From Clostridia bacterium (GTDB lineage Bacteria; Bacillota; Clostridia; Christensenellales; Borkfalkiaceae), in assembly GCA_017886575.1 (NCBI GenBank), contig JAGHJP010000001.1:1-50397 (forward strand): a DNA stretch of 50,397 nt, read 5' to 3'. This document shows positions 1 through 9,005 of the stretch, one piece after another. Below the pieces are notes generated by a model. It did not search any database and was not told the DNA's origin. It saw nothing but the letters and a program-made list of their open reading frames with translations. Numbering within the stretch: position 1 is the stretch's first letter; every line of letters begins with the position of its first letter. Position numbers and translations under genes: made by a program.

Positions 1-299
1 CCGACCCACCAGTTCCCGTTTTCTCCGATGAACGGTGTTTCGCCGTCCTGGCCGTCCTGGCCGTCCTGGCCGTCTGCGCCGGGCGCGCCTTGCTCGCCCT
101 GTTCACCCTGCGCGGGAACGCCCGTGTCCGTATCTCCGATCCACCAGTTCCCGTTTTCTCCGATGAACGGTGTTTCGCCGTCTTGTCCCCGTCCGGCTTC
201 ACCGTCGGCACTGCAACCTGCAAACACAAGCGCACACACGACTGCGATGGCCATGACCAACGTCAGCAAAATCATGCTCAGCCATTTTCTTTTGTGCAT
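1..299 (-). CDS. Collagen-like surface lipoprotein, N-terminal part (runs off the window)
   Basis: The reading frame starts at ATG 299, preceded by GGGAGG with 6-nt spacing, and is open to base 1, so the C-terminus lies outside. Residues 1-29 form a lipoprotein signal: positively charged MHKRK, a hydrophobic stretch, then a lipobox ending FAGC (Cys29). The mature part has Gly-X-Y tracts (GEQGEQGAPGADG, and a triple DGQ repeat) alternating with a module ETPFIGENGNWW(I/V)G that occurs twice in the visible part. Gly-X-Y plus NGNWWIG modules are typical of Clostridia collagen-like surface or phage-tail-associated proteins. The lipobox favours a membrane-anchored surface protein here. Function of the missing C-terminus is unknown. 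The promoter spacer holds a C9 run (see findings). Confidence 0.85.
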   Translation of the reverse strand, partial: MHKRKWLSMILLTLVMAIAVVCALVFAGCSADGEAGRGQDGETPFIGENGNWWIGDTDTGVPAQGEQGEQGAPGADGQDGQDGQDGETPFIGENGNWWV

Positions 300-329
300 A
301 AACTACCTCCCGTGATTTTTCTTATATCC

Positions 330-356
330 ATTATAGCATACCCCCCCCCGTGTCAA
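330..356 (-). promoter_or_regulatory. Promoter of the collagen-like lipoprotein with a C9 tract in the spacer
   Basis: On the minus strand TTGACA (351-356) and TATAAT (330-335) are both perfect consensus but only 15 bp apart. The spacer contains nine consecutive C on the plus strand (341-349). Other promoters in the window have 17-bp spacers, so two added C would restore the local norm. This is a candidate slipped-strand phase-variation switch. Confidence 0.7.
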
Positions 357-484
357 TGGGTGGTTTGAATTTTTTTGAAAAAATAATCGGCGAAACACAT
401 GCCGTGCGCCGCAAAACGGACGAAAGAGAGCCGATTTGACCCGCCGCGTGCGCCGCCACACAGATGCAAAACGCCACATACAAG

Positions 485-496
485 CGGGGCATGCCC
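485..496. repeat. GGGCATGCCC-type palindrome
   Basis: The core GGGGCATGCCCG lies just beyond the rpsR terminator. The same core recurs near 8683, 12160, 15648, 32040, 34563, 39230 and 42264, mostly just after stop codons. Confidence 0.5.
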
Positions 497-526
497 GAAA
501 AAAAAGGGAGAACGGAGAGAACACGG

Positions 527-558
527 AAAAAGCGTTCCGCATTTGCGGAACGCTTTTT
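527..558 (-). terminator. Intrinsic terminator of the rpsF-ssb-rpsR operon
   Basis: A near-perfect stem AAAAAGCGTTCCGC / GCGGAACGCTTTTT with a 4-nt loop lies 25 nt past the rpsR stop. The A/T-rich stem ends supply U-tracts in both directions. Confidence 0.85.
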
Positions 559-582
559 GTTCTTGTTTTTTCATCGCTTTCC

Positions 583-831
583 TTACTCTTCCTTGAAGGG
601 AAGCAGGGCGACCACTCTCGCGCGCTTGATGGCATAGGCGAGAGCCCTCTGATGTTTGGCGCAGGTGCCGGTCATCCTGCGGGGCAGGATCTTACCGCCC
701 TCGGCGATGTACTTTTTGAGCCGCGCCACATCTTTATAGTCGATGGTCTCCACTTTTTCCTGGCAGAAAGCGCAAACCTTTCTGCGGGGACCCTTTCTGA
801 AACTCTTTTTCACGGGTGCCTTTTCTTCCAT
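583..831 (-). CDS. rpsR: 30S ribosomal protein S18
   Basis: This is an 82-residue S18 that binds S6 and 16S rRNA on the 30S platform. The core [20 protein letters not shown] and the motif [12 protein letters not shown] are diagnostic. The N-terminal CAFC plus the later TGTC give a Cys pattern like zinc-binding S18 paralogs. The start ATG 831 has AAGGAGTG with 7-nt spacing. It is last of three genes in the usual Firmicutes order rpsF-ssb-rpsR and is followed by a strong terminator. Codon use matches its neighbours. Confidence 0.98.
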   Translation of the reverse strand: MEEKAPVKKSFRKGPRRKVCAFCQEKVETIDYKDVARLKKYIAEGGKILPRRMTGTCAKHQRALAYAIKRARVVALLPFKEE

Positions 832-867
832 AACGGTTCACTCCTTATTAAAATTGATGTTCCCGCA

Positions 868-1293
868 TCAGAACGGGATGTCGCTGTCGTCTTCGAATGC
901 TTGCAGCACAGGTTTCTTTCTCTGCGAAGGCGCGCGGGAAGGCGCGGCATCGGACGAGCCGTCCTCGGCATTGCTGCCCTTCGGGGACAAAAATTCCACG
1001 TCCTGCGCGATAACGTCGACAGCGGTGCGGCGGACGCCCTGGTTGTCCTCGTAATTCCTCATCTGGATGGACCCGATGACCGCAACTTTGGAACCCTTGT
1101 GCTGGTACTGCGCCACGCGCTCGCCCAGATCTCTCCAAGCGGTCACGTTGAAAAAGTCGGTCTGCCTTTCGCCGTCGGCGGAAGCGTAGTTGCGGTTCAC
1201 CGCGATGGCGAAACGGCACACGCTCACGCCCGACGCCGTGGTGGTCAGTTCGGGGTCTCTCGTTAAATTACCGATCAAAAAAACCTTGTTCAT
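868..1293 (-). CDS. ssb: Single-stranded DNA-binding protein
   Basis: A 141-residue SSB protects single-stranded DNA in replication and repair. It has the OB-fold start MNKVFLIGNLTRDPEL, the segment FAIAVNRNY and the strand SKVAVIGSIQMRNYEDNQG. The C-terminus is the acidic tip DDDSDIPF, through which SSB recruits partner enzymes. It lies between rpsF and rpsR, which couples SSB synthesis to ribosomal proteins as in other Firmicutes. A weak AAGG-type ribosome site precedes ATG 1293. Confidence 0.98.
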   Translation of the reverse strand: MNKVFLIGNLTRDPELTTTASGVSVCRFAIAVNRNYASADGERQTDFFNVTAWRDLGERVAQYQHKGSKVAVIGSIQMRNYEDNQGVRRTAVDVIAQDVEFLSPKGSNAEDGSSDAAPSRAPSQRKKPVLQAFEDDSDIPF

Positions 1294-1315
1294 ATCCTTA
1301 CCTTCAATTTCCTGA

Positions 1316-1600
1316 TTACGCGATCTTGACGATGGTCTGTCTCATGACTTCCGCGTCGATGCCGCTGACGCGCACGAGTTCCGCGCAGATATCCCCTTCG
1401 CCTTCAAACGTCATCAGCGCATAGTACGCCTCTTTCTTGAAGTTGACGGGATACGCAAGTTTCTTCGTGCCCCACTTGTCCGTGGAAACAACGGTGCCGC
1501 CCTTCGCGGTGACGACGCCTTCCAATTTGGCGAGGGTCGCCTCCTTGACGGCGTCTTCGGACTCGTTGTTCAGCATGACGAGCATTTCGTATTTAGCCAT
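1316..1600 (-). CDS. rpsF: 30S ribosomal protein S6
   Basis: A 94-residue S6, the partner of S18 on the 30S platform. The N-terminal strand MAKYEMLVMLNNE, the segment WGTKKLAYPVNFKKEAYY and the C-terminal RQTIVKIA fit the family and its usual length. It is the first gene of the operon and its start ATG 1600 is preceded by GAGGT. A sigma-A promoter lies at 1699-1727, leaving a leader of about 90 nt with a stable hairpin. Confidence 0.98.
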   Translation of the reverse strand: MAKYEMLVMLNNESEDAVKEATLAKLEGVVTAKGGTVVSTDKWGTKKLAYPVNFKKEAYYALMTFEGEGDICAELVRVSGIDAEVMRQTIVKIA

Positions 1601-1692
1601 ACTCTTTTTTACCTCACGGTCTTATTCCGCATGCCACCTGAGGCATGCAAGGTCTATTCCGTGCGCGGCGATGTCCGTTCCCCGTGCACCGT
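1601..1692 (-). ncRNA. rpsF mRNA leader with hairpin, possible S6:S18 autoregulatory site
   Basis: The leader between promoter and rpsF carries a perfect 7-bp hairpin GCATGCC / GGCATGC (1629-1648) with a 6-nt loop. S6:S18-binding leaders are known upstream of rpsF in many bacteria, so an autoregulatory role is plausible. I could not align it to the published consensus by eye. Confidence 0.35.
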
Positions 1693-1698
1693 CTTTTT

Positions 1699-1727
1699 AT
1701 TTTACTATATTTCTCGCCTTTCGTCAA
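1699..1727 (-). promoter_or_regulatory. Sigma-A promoter of rpsF-ssb-rpsR
   Basis: TTGACG (1722-1727), 17-bp spacer, TAAAAT (1699-1704) on the minus strand. It overlaps the dnaJ terminator region, giving a compact boundary between the two operons. Confidence 0.75.
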
Positions 1728-1732
1728 TAAAA

Positions 1733-1768
1733 AAAGAGGCGGAAAACAAAACTTTTTTCCGTCTCTTT
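1733..1768 (-). terminator. Intrinsic terminator after dnaJ
   Basis: On the minus strand a stem AAAGAGACGGAAAA pairs with TTTTCCGCCTCTTT (one mismatch) and is followed by a run of T. It ends just before the rpsF promoter. Confidence 0.75.
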
Positions 1769-1775
1769 CGCCCGT

Positions 1776-2912
1776 TCAATAGGGTTTTTTGCCGTAGAGC
1801 GCCTCCATATTGTCCGAATAGCGCTTGGCGCGGGGGTACTGCCGCACGTCGTCGACGCGCGAATTTTCGATCGCCGCCCGCTGCTCTTTGGTCAGCCGGG
1901 TGGGCACTTCCACGAACACGCGTGCATACAGGTTGCCCGTTCCCTGGCGCGAGGCGATGCCCTTGCCGCGGATAGTGAACACCGTGCCGTTCTGCGTGCC
2001 CTCGGGAATGTTGTAGAGGAAGGAATCGTTCAGGTCGGGAACGCGCACGGCGCCGCCGAGCGCCGCCGTGGCATAGGGTACGGGCAGGTCGACATAGAGA
2101 TCCATGCCCTTGCGCTGGAAGAGTTTGTGCGGCTCGACGCGGAAGATGATGTACAGGTCGCCCGACGGCCCGCCCGTGGGAGAGGCATGCCCCATGCCGC
2201 GCTTCAAGATATAACTGTCGTTGTCCGCGCCCGCGGGGATATTGACGGAAAACTTTTCCGCTTCGCGGGTGTAACCCTTGCCCTTGCAGACGGGGCACTT
2301 TTCGGTGATCTTTTTGCCCGTGCCGTTGCAGTCGGGACAGGTCGTCACGCGGATCGTTCTGCCGAACATGGTGTCCTGGCTGACGCGCACGCGCCCCTGC
2401 CCCCCGCAGCGCGAACAGGTGGTGTACGCCGTGCCGTTCTTGGCGCCCGTTCCCTTGCAGGCGGCGCAGGGTTTGTTGCGGTAAAAACTGACTTCCCGCG
2501 CGCAGCCCTTGGCGGCGTCCATGAAGCTCAACGTCATCTGCAGCTTGATGTCCTCGCCGACGTTTTCCTCGGGACGGGAGGACGAGCCCCCCATGCCCCC
2601 GCCGAAGAAGGAGGAGAAGATATCCTCGAACCCGCCGCCGAAACCGCTGAATCCCCTGCCGGAGAACCCGCCGCCCGCGCCGCCCATGCCGGGATGCTCG
2701 AGTTCGTAGTCGTACGCGGCGCGCTTTTGCTTGTCGGAAAGCGTTTCGTTCGCCTCGTTGATCTCCTTGAATTTTTCCGCCGCGTCCTTGTCGTTCGGGT
2801 GCAGGTCGGGATGGTATTCCTTGACCTTTTTGCGGTAAGCCGCCTTGATCTCGTCCTCGGTCGCCGTCTTGGACACACCCAAAATATCGTAATAATTCTT
2901 TTTCTCTGCCAT
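1776..2912 (-). CDS. dnaJ: Chaperone DnaJ (Hsp40)
   Basis: A 378-residue co-chaperone that stimulates the DnaK ATPase and delivers unfolded substrates. The J-domain (about 1-68) starts MAEKKNYYDILGVSKTA and has the HPD motif in YHPDLHP. A Gly/Phe-rich linker follows, then four zinc-binding CxxCxGxG repeats: CAACKGTG, CSRCGGQG, CPDCNGTG and CPVCKGKG. The C-terminal substrate-binding domain is complete. ATG 2912 is chosen because it begins the J-domain and has AGGTG upstream; the frame is open further but that extension is not DnaJ-like. It lies downstream of dnaK across a 289-nt GC-rich gap. Confidence 0.97.
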   Translation of the reverse strand: MAEKKNYYDILGVSKTATEDEIKAAYRKKVKEYHPDLHPNDKDAAEKFKEINEANETLSDKQKRAAYDYELEHPGMGGAGGGFSGRGFSGFGGGFEDIFSSFFGGGMGGSSSRPEENVGEDIKLQMTLSFMDAAKGCAREVSFYRNKPCAACKGTGAKNGTAYTTCSRCGGQGRVRVSQDTMFGRTIRVTTCPDCNGTGKKITEKCPVCKGKGYTREAEKFSVNIPAGADNDSYILKRGMGHASPTGGPSGDLYIIFRVEPHKLFQRKGMDLYVDLPVPYATAALGGAVRVPDLNDSFLYNIPEGTQNGTVFTIRGKGIASRQGTGNLYARVFVEVPTRLTKEQRAAIENSRVDDVRQYPRAKRYSDNMEALYGKKPY

Positions 2913-3201
2913 AATGCACCTATCCCGTCCGCGCAAAGATCCGCCGCCCGTTTTTGATAAACGGACATTGCGCGGGCGCCATGCCCGCGGCAAAGGACTT
3001 TTCCGCGATCCTTTCTTTTTCCGTATCCCCTCTGCCTTCCGCCCGCGCCCATACCCGCCGGGCGCGGGCATGGACGGCTGCTTTTTACCCTTTCGGGCAT
3101 CGGCGGATTTTTTTCTCTAACTTACAAAATTACCCAAACGCCGTTCCATTTGGGTAATTTTGCAAAACTGTTCACTTGCCGCCCCCGCGGGGCGGGATCG
3201 A
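2913..3201. other. dnaK-dnaJ intergenic region with GC-rich hairpins
   Basis: There is no convincing gene. It holds an A/T-rich hairpin (3125-3162), a GC hairpin GCCCGCGCC / GGCGCGGGC (3041-3069) and a GGGCGCCATGCCCG element near 2975-2990. No good promoter for dnaJ was seen, so dnaJ may be read from dnaK through a leaky terminator. Confidence 0.4.
3125..3162 (-). terminator. Hairpin after dnaK, probable attenuating terminator
   Basis: A perfect 14-bp stem CAAAATTACCCAAA / TTTGGGTAATTTTG with a 10-nt loop lies about 40 nt past the dnaK stop. The T-tail on the minus strand is poor (GTAAGTT), so it may be a processing or partial termination site. Confidence 0.5.
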
Positions 3202-5074
<1,873 letters not shown>

Positions 5075-5139
5075 CAGGATTTTGCAAATTTTCTGAATTA
5101 TTTTTCCGCGGCGACGCCCGCTTTCCGCCCGCGCCCGCC

Positions 5140-5685
5140 TTATCGCGTGACGACGACCTGCGCAAAGCGCAATATCTTTCCGTTCTTTTTGTACCCCTTC
5201 AGGAAGGTCTGCTTGACGACGCCCGCTTCCTCGCCCTCTTCGGCGGGCTGAGCGGCGATCGCCGTCGACGTCATGGAATCGAACGCCTCGCCCGTGGGAT
5301 CGAAGCCCTCGATGCCCTCTTCCGAAAGGAGTTTGTCAAAACTCGCCTTGACCATTTCGAGGCCCTTCTTCATGTTTTCGTCGTTGCAGACGGCGAGGGC
5401 GCGGTCGATGTTGTCCCCGACGGGGAAGAGTTTGACCACGACGTCCGCGCGACCCTCGGCATATTTCTGGGTCGCCGTCGACGCCATCCGCTTGCGGTAA
5501 TTGTCGTATTCCGCCGTGACGGCATACCACTTGCGCTTATAGTCCTCCGCCAGCGCGACCGCCTTTTCGAGTTCGGAAGGCTCCTTCGGCTCCTCTTTCG
5601 CTTCGGCTTCCGCCTGCGTTTCCGCCGTTTGCGCTTCTTCCGCCGGCGCGGTGTTTTCGAGTTCTTCTTTTTCGTTGGGTTCCAT
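5140..5685 (-). CDS. grpE: Nucleotide exchange factor GrpE
   Basis: A 181-residue GrpE that releases ADP from DnaK. An acidic Glu/Ala-rich N-terminal tail is followed by the long dimerising helix (LAEDYKRKWYAVTAEYDNYR) and the C-terminal beta domain (FPVGDNIDRAL, then KQTFLKGYKKNGKILRFAQV). ATG 5685 is preferred; an in-frame GTG three codons upstream (5694) is nearer the GGGAG ribosome site and cannot be excluded. It is first in the grpE-dnaK-dnaJ series. hrcA is not next to it. Confidence 0.95.
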   Translation of the reverse strand: MEPNEKEELENTAPAEEAQTAETQAEAEAKEEPKEPSELEKAVALAEDYKRKWYAVTAEYDNYRKRMASTATQKYAEGRADVVVKLFPVGDNIDRALAVCNDENMKKGLEMVKASFDKLLSEEGIEGFDPTGEAFDSMTSTAIAAQPAEEGEEAGVVKQTFLKGYKKNGKILRFAQVVVTR

Positions 5686-5725
5686 AATTGACACACTCTC
5701 CCGTCGTTTTTTTATTTACCTATTT

Positions 5726-5753
5726 AATGTAAACCCCTCCCGCATTTTCTAAA
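5726..5753 (-). promoter_or_regulatory. Promoter-like motif upstream of grpE, shared with dnaK
   Basis: TTTAGA (5748-5753), 16-bp spacer, TACATT (5726-5731) on the minus strand, in the same arrangement as before dnaK. Confidence 0.45.
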
Positions 5754-5844
5754 CGCCCGCGGGCAAAAAAGTTGAAGCCGCGGCTGGCATTCCTTCCAGT
5801 GTTTTAATTTTTATCATTTTTTGTCTTTGCTTTTCATATCCGTA

Positions 5845-5873
5845 TTGACATTTGCCGCAGAATGTGATACTAT
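5845..5873 (+). promoter_or_regulatory. Sigma-A promoter of the four-TM protein gene
   Basis: Perfect TTGACA (5845-5850), 17-bp spacer, TACTAT (5868-5873). It is divergent from grpE. Confidence 0.8.
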
Positions 5874-5956
5874 ACCGTCGGAAACATATGCGGGGCGGCG
5901 CACGGACCGCGTTCCGCCCGTTTTTCGGTCAGATTTTTAGCGAGGGGTATTCTGCG

Positions 5957-6406
5957 ATGAAAAACGATTTTTACAGAATGAAACGGCTTTCGGTCGCGTG
6001 GATTGTTACGGGAATCGTTTTCATTGGCGCGCTGATCGGATTTATAATTTACCTGTTCAGAGGAATTTTCAGCGGAATCGGCGACAACAGCGATCCAATT
6101 CTCGACATGCTTCTTTTCCTCTTGATCCCGCTCGGCTTTGTAATTCTTGCAATCGCTTGGCGGCTGACGGTGAAAAGAGCAAGAACTGTTTCCTCCGTAA
6201 TTTTCTTTCTGTTCACGCTTGCCGTCCTGGCACTCGCCGGGTTGCTGATTTTTCTGATCATGCTCACGCTTTCCCTGCATCCGATCGAATCCGTGATGCC
6301 CATATGTCTGCTGATCGGTCTGACGGTTTGGTACATCCTCTTTTTCATCCTGCGCAAAAACTATTCTCACCTCATCGGGATGAACGAAAAGCATGACGGC
6401 GCATGA
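5957..6406 (+). CDS. Small integral membrane protein, four TM segments
   Basis: A 149-residue protein I do not recognise. Four hydrophobic segments are visible: about 11-38, 52-75, 81-107 and 113-137, with basic residues at MKNDFYRMKR and at the loop VKRART between TM2 and TM3. ATG 5957 is chosen because GAGGGG lies 9 nt upstream; the longer open frame would start inside the promoter. It is transcribed alone from the promoter at 5845 and is followed by another promoter, so it is probably monocistronic. No catalytic motif is seen. Confidence 0.75.
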   Translation: MKNDFYRMKRLSVAWIVTGIVFIGALIGFIIYLFRGIFSGIGDNSDPILDMLLFLLIPLGFVILAIAWRLTVKRARTVSSVIFFLFTLAVLALAGLLIFLIMLTLSLHPIESVMPICLLIGLTVWYILFFILRKNYSHLIGMNEKHDGA

Positions 6407-6456
6407 ATTTCATGCACCGCCGCACAAATATTTTTACAGGCGCAAAAAAACGGGGA

Positions 6457-6485
6457 TTGACAACGCGGGGCGCTTATAGTATACT
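6457..6485 (+). promoter_or_regulatory. Sigma-A promoter of the first zinc-ribbon membrane protein
   Basis: Perfect TTGACA (6457-6462), 17-bp spacer, TATACT (6480-6485). The leader includes the palindrome GCGCATGCGC. Confidence 0.85.
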
Positions 6486-6544
6486 GATAGCGGTCAAACG
6501 CGCATGCGCGACCAATGCATTCAGACAAAGATAAGGAGAATTTT

Positions 6545-7285
6545 ATGAAAGAATGTCCCGCCTGTCATGCCTTCAATGACGACGACGCAAAATTCTGCAC
6601 CGCCTGCGGCGTGTATTTTTCGCGCGCGGCGGCGGACGAACCGCAGCCTGCCGCCCCGGCGGGAGACGACGAAGCGCAGACAGAAATGGGGGTGACCGCC
6701 CCGCAGGAGCTGCCCATGCCCGCAAACGGCGGGAATGCCGTACATGCGGAAAGCGCGGCGGCCACCGGCGAAACCCCTTCCTCCTTCGGCATCTGCAACG
6801 ATTCCCCCATGACACCCGCGACGCTGCAAGAATTTTACATGCCCATCAAATGGGCGGGGATCTTTGTCGCCGCCGTCGGCGCGGTCGTCCTGCTTGCGGA
6901 CCTCGTCTTTTCCCTGGCGGCGGGGGAAAGCGCCGACCTTCTCTTTTTCGTGATCGGCATCGTCTGGCTCCTGGGCGGCGGCTTGTACCTCGGCATGTAC
7001 TACGGCTATTACCTGCGGAACGACCTCTTTTTTGACGGAAAGCGCGTCCGGTATGTCTGCGACGAAGAGGGGCTGCGGCAGTACACCTACGACGAAAACG
7101 GGAAACTCGGCGAATACCTCATCCCCTACGGACAGATACAAAAGGTAACGGCGCGGAAAAACCTCCTGGTCCTGCACATACAATCGGGCGTGCTGCTCCC
7201 CTACCGCAACGCCTTCACCCAGGGGACGGAGGCCGACTTTTTGGCTCTCCTCCGCAACCGCGGCGTCAACGTGAAAGTCAGATGA
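6545..7285 (+). CDS. Zinc-ribbon membrane protein, tandem copy 1
   Basis: A 246-residue protein. Residues 1-30 form a double-CxxC zinc ribbon (CPAC and CTAC). An Ala/Pro/Glu-rich linker to about residue 95 follows, then two adjacent TM helices (about 103-125 and 131-155). The C-terminal cytoplasmic domain (about 165-246) resembles YcxB/PH-like domains of Firmicutes membrane proteins: YGQIQKVTARKNLLVLHI, ending LLRNRGVNVKVR. AAGGAGA precedes ATG 6545. It has a paralog 107 nt downstream with a nearly identical 5' end. Function is unknown; the architecture suggests membrane sensing or scaffolding. Confidence 0.85.
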   Translation: MKECPACHAFNDDDAKFCTACGVYFSRAAADEPQPAAPAGDDEAQTEMGVTAPQELPMPANGGNAVHAESAAATGETPSSFGICNDSPMTPATLQEFYMPIKWAGIFVAAVGAVVLLADLVFSLAAGESADLLFFVIGIVWLLGGGLYLGMYYGYYLRNDLFFDGKRVRYVCDEEGLRQYTYDENGKLGEYLIPYGQIQKVTARKNLLVLHIQSGVLLPYRNAFTQGTEADFLALLRNRGVNVKVR

Positions 7286-7392
7286 CCGCGCGTTCAGTCC
7301 CTGCAGAAATTTAAATTTAGACACAGAAACTTCCCCGACCGTCTGCAACAGACGCAGCGGCGGATCATATTATACTATCCAAGGAGGAATTT

Positions 7393-8130
7393 ATGAAAGA
7401 ATGTCCCACCTGTCATGCCTTCAATGACGACGACGCAAAATTCTGCACCGCCTGCGGCGTGTATTTTTCGCGCGCGGCGGAAGAGGTGCAACCTGCCGCC
7501 CCGGCGGCGGGAGACGGCGAAGCGCAGACGGAAATGCGGGTGACCGCCCCGCAGGAGCCGCCCATGCCCGCAAATGGCAGCGATGCCGTACATGCGGAAA
7601 GCGCGGCGGACAACGCGGCTGCGACGGCGCCCCTCGTCCGCAACGACACCCCCATGACCCCGGCGACCATGAAAGAGTTCTATTCGCCCATCCGCCTGGC
7701 GGGCTTCATCATCCTTGCCTGCGGCGCGCTGCTCATTCTGCTGGAAGTGTTGTTGATGGCATTTGCCCCGAATGCCGCCGACATGCTGTTTTTATGGTGC
7801 GGCATCGTCTTTGCCGCGTGCGGCGGAGTGTATCTCGGGCTGTACTACGGCGTTTACACGCGCGGCAAACTTTTCACGGACAGCACGCGCGCCCTGTATA
7901 TCTGCGATGAGCGGGGCATAACGCAGTACATGCACGACGCAAACGGCAAGACGGGCGAACAGTTCATCGGCTACGCGCAGATCGACAAAGTGACGTCGCG
8001 CAAGCATTTCCTCGTCGTCCGTTTCGGCGCGGCGGCGTGGATCGTCGACCGCCGCACCTTTACCTTGGGGACGGAAGCCGACCTTTTGACCCTTCTCCGC
8101 AGCCGCGGCGTGAACGTGAAAGTGAAATGA
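7393..8130 (+). CDS. Zinc-ribbon membrane protein, tandem copy 2
   Basis: A 245-residue paralog of the preceding gene with the same plan: zinc ribbon CPTC / CTAC (1-30), low-complexity linker, two TM helices (about 105-128 and 134-155) and a YcxB-like C-terminal domain (YAQIDKVTSRKHFLVV, ending LLRSRGVNVKVK). The first 88 coding bases differ from copy 1 at one position, while the membrane and C-terminal parts have diverged strongly. AAGGAGG directly precedes ATG 7393. A terminator follows at 8151. A TATTAT/TATACT sequence at 7368-7376 is too close to the ribosome site to be a sure promoter. Confidence 0.85.
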   Translation: MKECPTCHAFNDDDAKFCTACGVYFSRAAEEVQPAAPAAGDGEAQTEMRVTAPQEPPMPANGSDAVHAESAADNAAATAPLVRNDTPMTPATMKEFYSPIRLAGFIILACGALLILLEVLLMAFAPNAADMLFLWCGIVFAACGGVYLGLYYGVYTRGKLFTDSTRALYICDERGITQYMHDANGKTGEQFIGYAQIDKVTSRKHFLVVRFGAAAWIVDRRTFTLGTEADLLTLLRSRGVNVKVK

Positions 8131-8150
8131 CAATAAAGGCAACAAAAAAA

Positions 8151-8178
8151 CGGCTTTCCGACGAAAGCCGTTTTTTTT
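8151..8178 (+). terminator. Intrinsic terminator after the zinc-ribbon pair
   Basis: Stem CGGCTTT / AAAGCCG (8151-8170) followed by eight T. A run of A before the stem makes it usable in the opposite direction too. Confidence 0.85.
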
Positions 8179-8191
8179 CGTACTCTTACAA

Positions 8192-8693
8192 GCAAGGCTT
8201 TGCCTTGCGCAACATGGGATTTTCAAGGGACATTGTCCCTTGAATGGGGTCAAAGGGGTGAAACCCCTTAAAAAGCGAACTCCGTAAGCAAGGCTTTGCC
8301 TTGCGCGACCGAGGTTTCTAAAGGAGCGATGCTCCTTTGGCGGGGTTTATAAGGGGCAGCGCCCCTTATACATTGAACCCTATAAGCAAGGCTGCGCCTT
8401 GCGCCGTCATCGCCCCATGGGCGATAAACGCGGAGCGACGCTCCGCTTACGATAGGCTTTTTACACGGGAACGTTATACGGGAACGCCGTTCCCGCACCC
8501 TTGCCAAAGGGGGGGGAGCACCCCCTTTGGAATCCCGGGTTACCGCCCGTTCGGGCGGTGATCGCGGAACTTTGTTCCGTTTTCGGAAGGGTTTTCATCC
8601 GCAAAGGGCTCCGCCCTCTGCGCTCCGGTCCCAGAGACCATCGTCCCTTGGAAATCCCAAGTTATCGCCCCTTCCTGCGGGGCATGCCCCGCA
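8192..8693. repeat. Array A of short distinct palindromes (about 15 units)
   Basis: This 500-bp gene-free stretch is almost entirely back-to-back perfect or near-perfect palindromes of 15-23 bp with 3-5-nt loops. They include GCAAGGC-TTT-GCCTTGC (8192-8208 and 8288-8304), AAGGGACATTGTCCCTT (8225-8241), AAGGGG-TGAAA-CCCCTT (8253-8269), AAAGGAGC-GAT-GCTCCTTT (8320-8338), TAAGGGGC-AGC-GCCCCTTA (8350-8368), GCAAGGC-TGC-GCCTTGC (8386-8402), GCGGAGCGACGCTCCGC, ACCGCCCGTTCGGGCGGT and GCGGGGCATGCCCCGC. It lies between convergent genes. The order of its first four units is repeated in the array at 39080-39346. Confidence 0.85.
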
Positions 8694-8695
8694 GT

Positions 8696-8989
8696 TCAGT
8701 ATTCGATGTGTCTGATACCGTCGCGGGAAGAGCGGCGGTAGAGCACGGCTTTCCGGCCCATGACGATGACCACTTCGGCGTGCAGCCGCGCGGCGATCTC
8801 ATCCGCCAGCGCGCGCGGGACGTCCGTCGCGCTCTCCAAAATGGTGATCTTGATGAGTTCGCGCGCTTCCAGCGCGTCGGACAGGGACTTTATCAGGTTT
8901 TCCCCGACTCCCTCCTTGCCCACCTGCATGACGGGCTGCAGGTTCGCCGCCAGCGATTTGAGGTGACTTCTTTCTTTGCTCGTAAACAT
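8696..8989 (-). CDS. yhbY: YhbY-family RNA-binding protein (CRM domain)
   Basis: A 97-residue CRM-domain protein associated with 50S ribosome assembly. The family pattern is clear: MFTSKERSHLKSLAANLQPV, VGKEGVGENLIKSL, EARELIKITI and GRKAVLYRRS. ATG 8989 follows GAAAGGATAT; upstream open frame sequence overlaps the preceding gene and is not part of it. It is 16 nt downstream of the 529-residue unknown gene and in the same operon as obgE, matching the frequent obg-yhbY linkage in Firmicutes. It ends three bases from palindrome array A. Confidence 0.95.
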   Translation of the reverse strand: MFTSKERSHLKSLAANLQPVMQVGKEGVGENLIKSLSDALEARELIKITILESATDVPRALADEIAARLHAEVVIVMGRKAVLYRRSSRDGIRHIEY

Positions 8990-9005
8990 ATATCCTTTCT
9001 CTCCT

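Noticed and set aside
3041-3069. Independent terminator before dnaJ
   Set aside because: The GC hairpin lacks a T-tail in either direction.
8192-8693. CRISPR array
   Set aside because: There is no constant repeat and no regular spacer length; each unit is a different palindrome, and no cas gene is in the window.
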